Assembly (NCBI RefSeq): GCF_014621775.1
Contig: NZ_CP061204.1
Location: forward strand, 3,120,501 to 3,184,500
Reading direction: 5' to 3'
Source: Stenotrophomonas sp. 169
Lineage (GTDB): Bacteria > Pseudomonadota > Gammaproteobacteria > Xanthomonadales > Xanthomonadaceae
DNA: 64,000 bases
The notes under the pieces: generated by a model
Told to the model about the DNA's origin: nothing
Seen by the model: the letters and a program-made list of their open reading frames with translations, nothing else
The model's database searches: none
In this document: piece by piece, positions 55,211 to 62,659 of the stretch
Layout: each line of letters starts with the position of its first letter
Position numbering within the stretch: the stretch's first letter is position 1
Position numbers and translations under genes: made by a program

Positions 55211-56248
55211 TTACTCGAACAGGCGCTTGTCCTTGGCGTACTCTTTGGCTTGGTTGCGCGTGATCAGGCTGCGCTTGACCAGATCCTGCAGATGCTGGTC
55301 CAGGGTCATCATGCCGTACTGCTGACCGGTCTGGATGGCCGAGTACATCTGCGCCACCTTGTCCTCGCGGATCAGGTTGCGGATGGCGGGCGTGCCGACC
55401 ATGATTTCCCAGGCCGCCGTGCGTCCACCGCCGACCTTCTTCAGCAGCGCCTGCGAGATGACCGCACGCAGCGACTCCGACAGCATGGAGCGCACCATCG
55501 GCTTTTCGCCGGCGGGGAACACGTCGACGATACGGTCGATGGTCTTGGCGGCCGAACTGGTGTGCAGCGTACCGAACACCAGATGGCCGGTTTCCGCCGC
55601 GGTCAGCGCCAGGCGGATGGTTTCCAGATCGCGGAGCTCGCCGACCAGGATGATGTCCGGATCTTCGCGCAATGCCGAACGCAGCGCTTCGTTGAAGCCA
55701 TGCGTATCGCGGTGCACTTCGCGCTGGTTGATCAGGCACTTCTGCGAGGTGTGCACGAACTCGATCGGATCCTCGACGGTGAGGATGTGTCCGTACTCGT
55801 TCTTGTTGATGTAGTCGATCATCGCGGCAAGCGTCGTCGACTTGCCCGAGCCGGTCGGCCCGGTCACCAGGATCAGCCCCTGCGGCTGCTGGATGACCTC
55901 GCGGAACAGCGGCGGGCAGGCCAGGTCCTCCAGGGTCAGCACCTCGGACGGAATGGTACGGAACACCGCACCCGCGCCACGGTTCTGGTTGAAGGCATTG
56001 ACGCGGAAGCGCGCGAGCGACGGAATCTCGAACGAGAAATCGACCTCGAGGAACTCCTCGTAATCGCGCCGCTGCTTGTCCGACATGATGTCGTAGACAA
56101 GCGCATGCACCTGCTTGTGGTCCAGCGCAGGAATGTTGATGCGACGGACATCGCCGTCGACACGGATCATCGGCGGCAGGCCTGCGGACAGGTGCAGGTC
56201 GGATGCTTTGTTCTTTACGGAAAACGCCAACAGCTCGGCGATATCCAT
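55211..56248 (-). CDS. pilT: PilT type IV pilus retraction ATPase
   Basis: This 345-residue principal retraction motor drives twitching. It begins MDIAELLAFSVKNKASDLHLSAGLPP. It has Walker A GPTGSGKST, the AIRNLIREDK retraction motif near the C-terminus (AIRNLIREDKVAQMYS), and Walker B/His-box segments DPDIILVGELRDLETI and TLHTSSAAKTIDRI. Length and motif set match PilT of Pseudomonas and Xanthomonas. It is first gene of pilTU and divergent from yggS. Confidence 0.97.
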   Translation of the reverse strand: MDIAELLAFSVKNKASDLHLSAGLPPMIRVDGDVRRINIPALDHKQVHALVYDIMSDKQRRDYEEFLEVDFSFEIPSLARFRVNAFNQNRGAGAVFRTIPSEVLTLEDLACPPLFREVIQQPQGLILVTGPTGSGKSTTLAAMIDYINKNEYGHILTVEDPIEFVHTSQKCLINQREVHRDTHGFNEALRSALREDPDIILVGELRDLETIRLALTAAETGHLVFGTLHTSSAAKTIDRIVDVFPAGEKPMVRSMLSESLRAVISQALLKKVGGGRTAAWEIMVGTPAIRNLIREDKVAQMYSAIQTGQQYGMMTLDQHLQDLVKRSLITRNQAKEYAKDKRLFE

Positions 56249-56334
56249 GAGCGGCTACTCCCCAATAACGGCTTGGACTGGAAGGATCTTTCCCCGGGCG
56301 TCAGTATAGCGTTCTGTCAGACCGGAACGCGTAC

Positions 56335-57012
56335 GTGCAAAGTCCCCTGCCCGGAATACTGAGCAACCTGCAGAACGCGGCCCAGGCCGCCGGGCGGCCA
56401 ACCCCGTCCCTGCTGGCGGTGTCCAAGACCCACCCGGCCGACGCCATCGCCGCGTTGGCCGCCCAAGGCCAGCGCGCGTTCGGCGAAAACTACGTGCAGG
56501 AGGCCCTGGCAAAGATCGAGGCGCTGCAAGGCCTGGCACTGGAATGGCACCTGATCGGCCACCTGCAGTCGAACAAGGCCGACGCGGTTGCGCGCGCCTT
56601 CGACTGGGTGCAGAGCGTAGACCGGTTGAAGCTCGTGCAGGCGCTCGCCCGCCACCGTCCCGCCACCTTGCCGCCGTTGAATGTGCTGATCCAGGTGAAC
56701 GTGGATGACGAAGACAGCAAGCACGGATGCGCGCTGGAGGCAGTGGATGCGCTGGCCGCGGCGATTTCGACCGAACCGACCCTGCGCCTGCGCGGCCTGA
56801 TGGCCATCCCGGCGCCATGGCCCGATGCCGCGCGTCGGCAGCAGGCGTTCAGACGCATGTATCAGGCGCAGCAGGCGCTTGCCGACCTTCATCCCGGCGC
56901 AGACACCCTGTCCATGGGCATGAGCGGCGACTACGCCGAGGCCATCGCGGAAGGCTCGACCATGGTCCGCATCGGCACCGCACTCTTTGGCGCCCGCCCG
57001 CGCCCCGCATGA
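56335..57012 (+). CDS. yggS: PLP homeostasis protein YggS
   Basis: This 225-residue protein has a TIM-barrel fold like the alanine racemase N-domain and binds pyridoxal phosphate without known catalysis. It balances PLP and amino/keto-acid pools. The PLP Lys is in LLAVSKTHP. FGENYVQEALAKIE, WHLIGHLQSNKAD and SMGMSGDYAEAIAEGSTMVRIG are family signatures. The start is a GTG at 56335, since no ATG fits before the first conserved block. It is divergent from pilT by 86 bp, and proC follows 18 bp later; yggS-proC is a widely conserved pair. Confidence 0.94.
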   Translation: MQSPLPGILSNLQNAAQAAGRPTPSLLAVSKTHPADAIAALAAQGQRAFGENYVQEALAKIEALQGLALEWHLIGHLQSNKADAVARAFDWVQSVDRLKLVQALARHRPATLPPLNVLIQVNVDDEDSKHGCALEAVDALAAAISTEPTLRLRGLMAIPAPWPDAARRQQAFRRMYQAQQALADLHPGADTLSMGMSGDYAEAIAEGSTMVRIGTALFGARPRPA

Positions 57013-57030
57013 ATTGAAAGGAAGATCCAG

Positions 57031-57852
57031 ATGACCGATACCTCCATTGCCTTCATCGGCGGCGGCAACATGGCGCGCAGCCTGATTGCCGGGCTGGTGC
57101 GCCAAGGCACGGCACCGGCCCAGATCCACGTGGCCGAGCCGGTGACTGCGCTGCGCGAAGCGTTGACGGCCGAGTTCGGCGTCAAGACCTATGCAGGTGC
57201 CAGCGAAGCCGCGGCGCAGGCGGGCACGTGGCTGCTGGCGGTCAAGCCACAGGTGCTGCGCGATGTATGCGCGTCGCTGCAGCCGCTTGCCGCGGCAACG
57301 AAGCCGCTGCTGGTGTCCATCGCCGCCGGCATCACCAGCACCCAACTGGACCGCTGGCTGGGCGGAGACGTGGCCGTGGTGCGCGCCATGCCCAATACCC
57401 CGGCCCTGCTGGGGGCCGGTGTCACCGGACTGTTCGCCACGCCAGCGGTCACCGACGCGCAACGTACGCAGGCGGATCGCATCCTGGCCAGCGCAGGCGG
57501 CACGGTCTGGGTGGACGACGAGGCGCTGATGGATTCGGTGACTGCTGTATCCGGCAGCGGGCCGGCATACGTTTTCCTGTTGGCCGAGGCAATGGAAGCC
57601 GCCGGCATTGCACAGGGCCTGCCCGCGGAAGCGGCACGCACGCTGGTGCAGCAGACGCTGCTCGGTGCATCGCGCATGCTGAACGAAGCCGGCGAGGCAC
57701 CCGGTGAGCTGCGCCGTCGCGTCACCTCGCCGGGAGGCACCACCCAGGCGGCAATCGAAAGCTTCCAGGCAGGCGGCTTTGAAGCGCTGGTCGCAACGGC
57801 ACTGGCTGCCGCACAGACACGTGGCCGCGAACTGTCCGCCGCCAACGATTGA
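57031..57852 (+). CDS. proC: Pyrroline-5-carboxylate reductase
   Basis: This 273-residue enzyme reduces pyrroline-5-carboxylate to L-proline with NAD(P)H. It has an N-terminal Rossmann fold (IAFIGGGNMARSLIAGLV), the AVVRAMPNTPALLGAGVTGLF block, and the C-terminal dimer domain SGSGPAYVFLLAEAMEAAG with RRRVTSPGGTTQAAIESFQ, the ProC signature. The ribosome-binding site AAAGGAAG precedes the ATG. It forms an operon with yggS. Confidence 0.97.
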   Translation: MTDTSIAFIGGGNMARSLIAGLVRQGTAPAQIHVAEPVTALREALTAEFGVKTYAGASEAAAQAGTWLLAVKPQVLRDVCASLQPLAAATKPLLVSIAAGITSTQLDRWLGGDVAVVRAMPNTPALLGAGVTGLFATPAVTDAQRTQADRILASAGGTVWVDDEALMDSVTAVSGSGPAYVFLLAEAMEAAGIAQGLPAEAARTLVQQTLLGASRMLNEAGEAPGELRRRVTSPGGTTQAAIESFQAGGFEALVATALAAAQTRGRELSAAND

Positions 57853-57858
57853 ACCCCG

Positions 57859-57999
57859 GTAGTGACGGCCGCTGGCCGCGCTTCGGCTGGCACACCACAG
57901 GTAGAGCCGACTTCAGTCGGCTGGTGTTGGCGCAGCCGACTGAAGTCGGCTCTACCCAGCGGGCCGCCCCCAGCGTAGCCGACTGAAGTCGGCTCTACC
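57859..57999. repeat. Cluster of SMAG elements after proC
   Basis: A GTAGTGACGGCC..GGCC element (from 57859), one forward copy (57901-57922) and two reverse copies (57934-57956, 57977-57999) of the GAGCCGACT family fill the gap. The last provides the stop codon of the following minus-strand LysR gene. Confidence 0.9.
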
Positions 58000-58891
58000 G
58001 TACCTCGGGCGCCACCGGAAACCGCTCCATCAGGAACTCAACGAAACACTGCAGACGTGGCCGGGGGCGGCGGTCCGGCAGGTAGATCAGGTGCATCGGC
58101 CGTGCGGCCGGCACGTGATCGGCCAGCACGGTGACCAGCCTTCCCGCCGCGATGTCTTCGCCCAGCAACGCGGTCGGCTGCAATACCAACCCGGCACCGG
58201 CCAGCGCAGCCTGCCGCAGTGCCTGGCCGTCGTTGCTGCTCAGCCGTGCGCGCGGCTCCCAGTCCACCGCATCGCCGTTCGCCAGCCGCCATCCATGGCC
58301 CCCGCGCCAGGACAGATGGCTCAGGCACTCATGCTGGGCGAGGTCCACTGGATCACGCGGCGTCCCTTTCCGCCGCAGGTAGTCCGGCGACGCGCACAGG
58401 CTCATCGCGTAGGGCGGCAAGGGGCGCGCCACCACCTCGCGGGACGGCAGCGGGCCTACGCGGATCGCCGCGTCGAAACCGTCCTCGATCAAGTCGACAG
58501 TGCGATTGCTGAGGTCCAACTCGATGTTCACCAGCGGCTGCGCTTCCAGCAACGAAGCCAGCGCGGGCGCGAGCACGCAGCTGCCCCACGTGCTGGGCGC
58601 ACTGATCCGTAGCAGCCCACGTGGCTGCAACTGCAGGCCCGCGACACTCGCTTCGGCGTGCTGCACCTGCTCGAGCACCTGCCGGCATCCGGCAAGATAC
58701 GCGGTGCCGGCCTCCGTCAGACGCTGACGTCGGGTGTTCCGTTGCAGCAGCGCCGTACCCAGATGCGCCTCCAGCTGCTGGACGTACTTGCCGACCATCA
58801 CGGCCGACACGTCCAACTGTTCGGCCGCGCGCGTGAAGCTGCCGAGGTCGGCCACGGTGACAAAGGCCTGCATGCAGCGGAGCCTGTCCAT
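57995..58891 (-). CDS. LysR-family transcriptional regulator
   Basis: This 298-residue regulator has an N-terminal helix-turn-helix (GSFTRAAEQLDVSAVMVGKYVQQLEAHLGTALL) and a CrgA/AaeR-like effector domain (LRISAPSTWGSCVLAPALASLL). It is divergent from a short-chain dehydrogenase gene 95 bp away, which it probably controls; the pairing LysR/SDR is common. Its TAG stop is inside the SMAG element ending at 57999, so the C-terminus (APEVR) is set by the repeat. Confidence 0.93.
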   Translation of the reverse strand: MDRLRCMQAFVTVADLGSFTRAAEQLDVSAVMVGKYVQQLEAHLGTALLQRNTRRQRLTEAGTAYLAGCRQVLEQVQHAEASVAGLQLQPRGLLRISAPSTWGSCVLAPALASLLEAQPLVNIELDLSNRTVDLIEDGFDAAIRVGPLPSREVVARPLPPYAMSLCASPDYLRRKGTPRDPVDLAQHECLSHLSWRGGHGWRLANGDAVDWEPRARLSSNDGQALRQAALAGAGLVLQPTALLGEDIAAGRLVTVLADHVPAARPMHLIYLPDRRPRPRLQCFVEFLMERFPVAPEVR

Positions 58892-58986
58892 TACTAACTC
58901 CAGGTTAGGAATGAGCGAATCATACGCCCCTTATCCAAAGCCGATCGCCGCGCCAGACTGGCCTCACTTACTGAAGGAGTATCTGC

Positions 58987-59589
58987 ATGAAGATCCTGAT
59001 CGTTGGTGCCTCTGGGACGTTGGGGCAGGCGGTAGCCCAGCATCTGGGCCAGCACCATGACGTTGTCACCGCAGGGCGTCGCAGTGGCGATCACCGCGTG
59101 GATCTGACCGACGATGCCAGCGTGCACGCCCTCTTCCAGCAGACCGGCCTGCTCGACGCGGTGATCGCCACCACCGGCCAGTTGCACTTCGGCCCCCTGC
59201 AGGACATGACGGCTGCCCAGTTCAACAGCGGACTGCAGGACAAGCTGCTTGGCCAGGTGCGCTTGGCATTGGCCGCGCAGCATCACCTGCGCGCAGGGGG
59301 CTCGATCACCCTCACCAGCGGCATAGTGAGCGCCCAGCCGATCCGCGATGGCAGCAATGCGACGGCGGTCAATGCTGGCCTGGAAGGCTTCGTGCGTGCG
59401 GCAGCATGCGAACTGGTGGCACGCGGACTGCGCATCAATGTGGTGAGTCCTACGGTGCTGGAAGAATCCGCAGTTGCCTACGCGCCGTACTTCCCGGGCT
59501 TCGAACCGGCGGCTGCCAGCCGGGTCGCGCTGGCTTACCAACGGGCGGTGGAAGGCATCCAGAGCGGGCAGACGCTCACGGTCTGGTGA
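58987..59589 (+). CDS. Short-chain dehydrogenase-like protein, atypical active site
   Basis: This 200-residue single-domain Rossmann protein opens MKILIVGASGTLGQAV, a clear NAD(P)-binding TGxxGxG-like loop. The Ser of the catalytic set is visible (TLTSGIVS). The expected YxxxK is replaced: the aligned block is SNATAVNAGLEGFVRAAACEL, with Asn where Tyr and Lys normally sit. The length is short for classical SDRs (about 250). It may be a distinct subgroup with altered chemistry or a binding protein. The gene is divergent from the LysR gene. The ATG follows GAAGGAG. Confidence 0.87.
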   Translation: MKILIVGASGTLGQAVAQHLGQHHDVVTAGRRSGDHRVDLTDDASVHALFQQTGLLDAVIATTGQLHFGPLQDMTAAQFNSGLQDKLLGQVRLALAAQHHLRAGGSITLTSGIVSAQPIRDGSNATAVNAGLEGFVRAAACELVARGLRINVVSPTVLEESAVAYAPYFPGFEPAAASRVALAYQRAVEGIQSGQTLTVW

Positions 59590-59626
59590 GCTGCGGGCGA
59601 CTGACCGAGCAAGTCCGGGCAGCCAG

Positions 59627-59763
59627 GTAGAGTCGACTTCAGTCGACAAGCGCAGGCGGTGCCGACTGAAGTCGGCACTACCGAACCAACGGCGAGCAGC
59701 AGCCGACTGAAGTCGGCTCTACGAAACCAACTACGGACAGCAGCCGACTGAAGTCGGCTCTAC
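59627..59763. repeat. Cluster of four SMAG elements in a 41-bp tandem context
   Basis: A variant forward copy (59627-59647, GTAGAGTCGACTTCAGTCGAC) and reverse copies at 59659-59681, 59701-59722 and 59742-59763. The last two lie in a repeated context of about 41 bp (AACCAACnnCG.ACAGCAGCCGACTG). They separate the SDR from convergent soxR. Confidence 0.9.
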
Positions 59764-59798
59764 CGAGCCAGCGGCGAGCAGCAGCCCGAGGGCTGTCC

Positions 59799-60233
59799 TC
59801 ATTCCCAGCGCTGCGGCCCTTCGCCCTGTTCTGCCAGCACATCGCCGGGGTTGGCCAGCCAGCAGCGTTTCAGCGACAGGCAGCCGCAGCCGATGCAGCC
59901 GGTCAGCTGATCGCGAAGGAACTGCAGCAGGTGGATGCGCTCATCCAGTTCGCTGCGCCAGCGCGCGGACATGCGCGCCCACTCCGCCTTGGTCGGTGTG
60001 CGTCCTTCAGGCAGCTCTGCCAACGCCGCACCGATTGCTTCCAGTGGCATGCCTACCCGCTGTGCCACCCGGATCACTGCCAAGCGCCGCAGTACATCGC
60101 GCGGGTAACGCCGCTGGTTTCCTGCGTTGCGCAGGCTGCGGATCAGCCCCTTGCGCTCGTAGAAGTGCAGCGCCGACACCGCCACGCCGCTGCGCTTGGC
60201 GACCTCGCCTACACTAAGCTCCTGCATCGCCAT
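59799..60233 (-). CDS. soxR: SoxR redox-sensing transcriptional activator
   Basis: This 144-residue MerR-family dimer has a [2Fe-2S] cluster oxidised by redox-cycling compounds. Its helix-turn-helix is [25 protein letters not shown]. The cluster ligands are C113, C116, C118 and C124 in [12 protein letters not shown], the exact SoxR pattern. The start is taken as the outer of two close ATGs (MAMQEL). It is divergent from an MFS transporter gene, with a near-perfect SoxR operator between them. In non-enteric bacteria SoxR commonly controls efflux and redox genes directly, not soxS, and none is present here. Confidence 0.96.
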   Translation of the reverse strand: MAMQELSVGEVAKRSGVAVSALHFYERKGLIRSLRNAGNQRRYPRDVLRRLAVIRVAQRVGMPLEAIGAALAELPEGRTPTKAEWARMSARWRSELDERIHLLQFLRDQLTGCIGCGCLSLKRCWLANPGDVLAEQGEGPQRWE

Positions 60234-60236
60234 CTC

Positions 60237-60267
60237 TTGACCTCAACCATGGTTGAGGGCGGATGCT
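60237..60267 (+). promoter_or_regulatory. SoxR operator and 19-bp-spaced promoter of MFS gene
   Basis: CCTCAACCATGGTTGAGG (60241-60258) is a perfect 18-bp palindrome matching the SoxR site form CCTCAA-N6-TTGAGG. It lies between TTGACC (60237-60242, -35) and GATGCT (60262-60267, weak -10), a 19-bp spacer typical of promoters that MerR-family activators untwist. The MFS ATG is 33 bp downstream. Confidence 0.85.
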
Positions 60268-60299
60268 GCCGCCTCCGCATTCCCATTACAAGCCCTGAC

Positions 60300-61658
60300 A
60301 TGAACTCCGACGTCTCTTCTCTGGCCCTGGTGGATAAGGCATCCATCCTCTCGCCACGCTATCGCGCCACGACGGTCGGCATGGTCGCACTGGTGGCGCT
60401 GGTGGCGTTCGAAGCGCTGGCCGTTGCGGCGGCCATGCCTACCGTCGCGTTCGCACTGGATGGCCTGCGCCTGTACGCGTTGGCCTTTGGCGGCGCGTTG
60501 GCGACAAGCGTGATCGGGATGACCGTGGCGGGTCGCGTGTGCGACCAACGCGGTCCATCGCGGCCACTGTGGCTGGGTCTCGCGTTCTTCGTCATCGGTC
60601 TGATCGTCGCCGGCCTCGCCCCGCGCATGGGTGTCCTGGTGGCCGGACGCCTGCTGCAGGGCGTGGGCATCGGCGCGGTATCGGTGTCGCTGTACGTGCT
60701 GGTCGCGCGAACCTTCCCCGAGCCGCTGCGGCCGAAAGTCTTCGCCGCCTTCTCGGCGGGCTGGGTGGTCCCATCGCTGGTAGGCCCGGGGCTGAGCGGC
60801 CTCATCGTGCAGTACGCCGGGTGGCGCTGGGTATTCCTGGCGGTTCCGGTGCTCGCTCTGCCGGCTGCCTGGTTGCTGGTGCCCGCGCTGCGCGCCAGTG
60901 CACAGGACGTTCGCACCGAGGTCGTTGCGCGCCCGGTCGTGCGGTGGGCCGTGGGCGCGGCGCTGGCCGCCCTTCTGTTGTACCTGGGGGGACAGCAGCA
61001 GGGCATCATCGCGCTCGCGTTGATGAGCAGCGCGCTGGTCGCGCTGGTGGTGTGCAGCCGCCACCTGCTGCCTCCCGGCACCTTGGCGCTGCGGCGCGGC
61101 TTGCCCAGTGTGATCGCGCTACGCGGTATCGCCGCGTCTGCGTTCTTCGCCGCGGAAGCCTTCCTGCCGCTGTTGTTGCAACGCGAACGTGACCTTTCCC
61201 CCCTGTGGGCAGGCGCTGCACTCAGCATGGGGGCGTTGGGCTGGTTCTCCGGCTCATGGCTGCAGGGACATCAACGTTTTGGCTGGACCCGTGCGCATCT
61301 GGTGCAGGCCGGTTCGTGGATGATGGGCGGCGGCCTGCTGCTCACCTCGCTGACCCTGCAACAGGGCGTGCCCCTGCTGCTGGCCTTGGCAGGCTGGTCA
61401 CTGACCGGCCTCGGCATGGGCCTGATCTACCCCAGTCTGTCGGTGCTCACGCTGTCGATGTCACCGCGTCACGAACAGGGCGCGAACAGCTCGGCGCTGC
61501 AGCTCAGCGAAGGCATCGCAGTGGCGACCACGCTGGCGTTGTCCGGTGCACTGTTCGCCGCCTTCATCGATGGTCGCGAAACACTGGGCTACCTGCTGTG
61601 CTTCGCGGTGACCCTGCTGCTGGCGCTGCTGGCCACGGTGGTCGCGCGGCGCATCTGA
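60300..61658 (+). CDS. MFS efflux transporter, SoxR-controlled
   Basis: This 452-residue, 12-14-helix major facilitator resembles drug/proton antiporters (GRLLQGVGIGAVSVSLYVLVA, a motif-C-like GAGWVVPSLVGPGLSGLI as FSAGWVVPSLVGPGLSG). It starts MNSDVSSLALVDKASILSPRYR at 60300, the first good ATG after the SoxR-type promoter. Export of redox-active compounds, as for other SoxR targets, is a reasonable inference; the substrate is not evident. Upstream in-frame extension overlaps soxR antisense. Confidence 0.92.
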   Translation: MNSDVSSLALVDKASILSPRYRATTVGMVALVALVAFEALAVAAAMPTVAFALDGLRLYALAFGGALATSVIGMTVAGRVCDQRGPSRPLWLGLAFFVIGLIVAGLAPRMGVLVAGRLLQGVGIGAVSVSLYVLVARTFPEPLRPKVFAAFSAGWVVPSLVGPGLSGLIVQYAGWRWVFLAVPVLALPAAWLLVPALRASAQDVRTEVVARPVVRWAVGAALAALLLYLGGQQQGIIALALMSSALVALVVCSRHLLPPGTLALRRGLPSVIALRGIAASAFFAAEAFLPLLLQRERDLSPLWAGAALSMGALGWFSGSWLQGHQRFGWTRAHLVQAGSWMMGGGLLLTSLTLQQGVPLLLALAGWSLTGLGMGLIYPSLSVLTLSMSPRHEQGANSSALQLSEGIAVATTLALSGALFAAFIDGRETLGYLLCFAVTLLLALLATVVARRI

Positions 61659-61672
61659 TCGCATGCGACCAG

Positions 61673-61746
61673 GGTGGGTGACGACGGTGGGTTGTCACGT
61701 CATTGGCTGTTGGCGGCCTTGTGACAACCAACGGTCGTCACCCACC
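61673..61746. repeat. Long REP-like stem-loop after MFS gene
   Basis: GGTGGGTGACGAC (61673-61685) pairs with GTCGTCACCCACC (61734-61746), and an inner GTTGTCAC pairs with GTGACAAC. It is a GTGACGACC-class Stenotrophomonas repeat, 15 bp after the MFS stop, and may act as terminator. Confidence 0.75.
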
Positions 61747-61902
61747 AATAGCGGTCGTTTCCGACCGCGCGTTGCACCTCTGCGGATATAGCGGAACAAC
61801 ACCCGATTGATTCTCGATAGCTTCGCTGCATTCTGAGACGTCAGCCCCGCGCCACGCTTCAGTAAATCGTAAACATGCGAGTCCAGCACAGAGGACAACC
61901 CC

Positions 61903-62607
61903 ATGCTTGCCACCACGTTCCTTCTCTCAGCCGCCCTGACCGCGCCGCCAATGGCCGGTTACATCGACCGCATTGTGGAGCACCGTGCGGATGGCGACGT
62001 CATCCTCCGTACATCCGAGCACTCTGACTTCAACGGAGGGAAGATCCGTCTGGAACAAAAGCTGCGCCGTCTCTCTGGCAATAAGTTTTCCATAGACTTC
62101 AGCGATCAGCCTGCTGCCACAAAGACCTACCATGAAGCGCTGTGCCTTGAGAGCGGGATGCGACCCAGCACGGGGCGGGGAATACTGGGAGGTGAAAATG
62201 CCATAGCCGCTTGGTCGTGCGTATCTTCCGAAACGCGAGAGGGCACTCCGGCCACCATCGAAGAAATCGAGCGCGCGTTCGACGAGCCTGCATCAAGCCA
62301 GGACAACTGGACAGACTATGCACGTACCGCCGCTCCCTCTGGGAGTGCAGCACCGGGGCAGCCGTTCTTCGCCATCGGATCGATGAACGTGAAAAGCTCA
62401 GTAGCCGGCGCAGTGTCCTACAGCGTCAGCGTCGATGACAGACGGTGCTACGCTCAAAGTGCCGAGCGTCACGCGGGTGCCTTCGAGCTTTCAGCGCAGA
62501 CAGGTGTGAACTGCAGCGGCACCCGTCCCGGTTCTCTCAACACTGAACTGCGCGCCTGCGTCCCGCGCGCGTGTGGCCTGAGCCAAGGCAGCTACCGCAT
62601 ACGGTGA
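61903..62607 (+). CDS. Hypothetical secreted protein, six cysteines
   Basis: This 234-residue protein has a short signal peptide (MLATTFLLSAALTAPPMAG). The mature part has six cysteines: one in EALCLES, one in AWSCVSS, one in RRCYAQ, one in GVNCSG, and two in the ending ACVPRACGLS. Even number and export suggest disulfides. I do not recognise a family. The GC content looks lower than in its neighbours, and the gene stands alone between two REP-like hairpins, which may hint at acquisition. Of the 245-bp gap before it, only the hairpin can be assigned. Confidence 0.7.
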   Translation: MLATTFLLSAALTAPPMAGYIDRIVEHRADGDVILRTSEHSDFNGGKIRLEQKLRRLSGNKFSIDFSDQPAATKTYHEALCLESGMRPSTGRGILGGENAIAAWSCVSSETREGTPATIEEIERAFDEPASSQDNWTDYARTAAPSGSAAPGQPFFAIGSMNVKSSVAGAVSYSVSVDDRRCYAQSAERHAGAFELSAQTGVNCSGTRPGSLNTELRACVPRACGLSQGSYRIR

Positions 62608-62623
62608 AGCGCCCCCAGGGCCT

Positions 62624-62649
62624 GTGACGACCAGCGGACGTCATCCACC
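62624..62649. repeat. REP-like element (GTGACGACC class)
   Basis: GTGACGACCAGCGGACGTCATCCACC is a degenerate relative of the repeat at 61734-61746 and ends 11 bp before the hydrolase stop. Confidence 0.6.
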
Positions 62650-62659
62650 AGACTCCAGC

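Noticed and set aside
61695..61916. A 73-codon minus-strand frame between the MFS gene and the hypothetical secreted protein
   Set aside because: It overlaps the REP-like stem and the start of the next gene, and has no ribosome-binding site or recognisable sequence.
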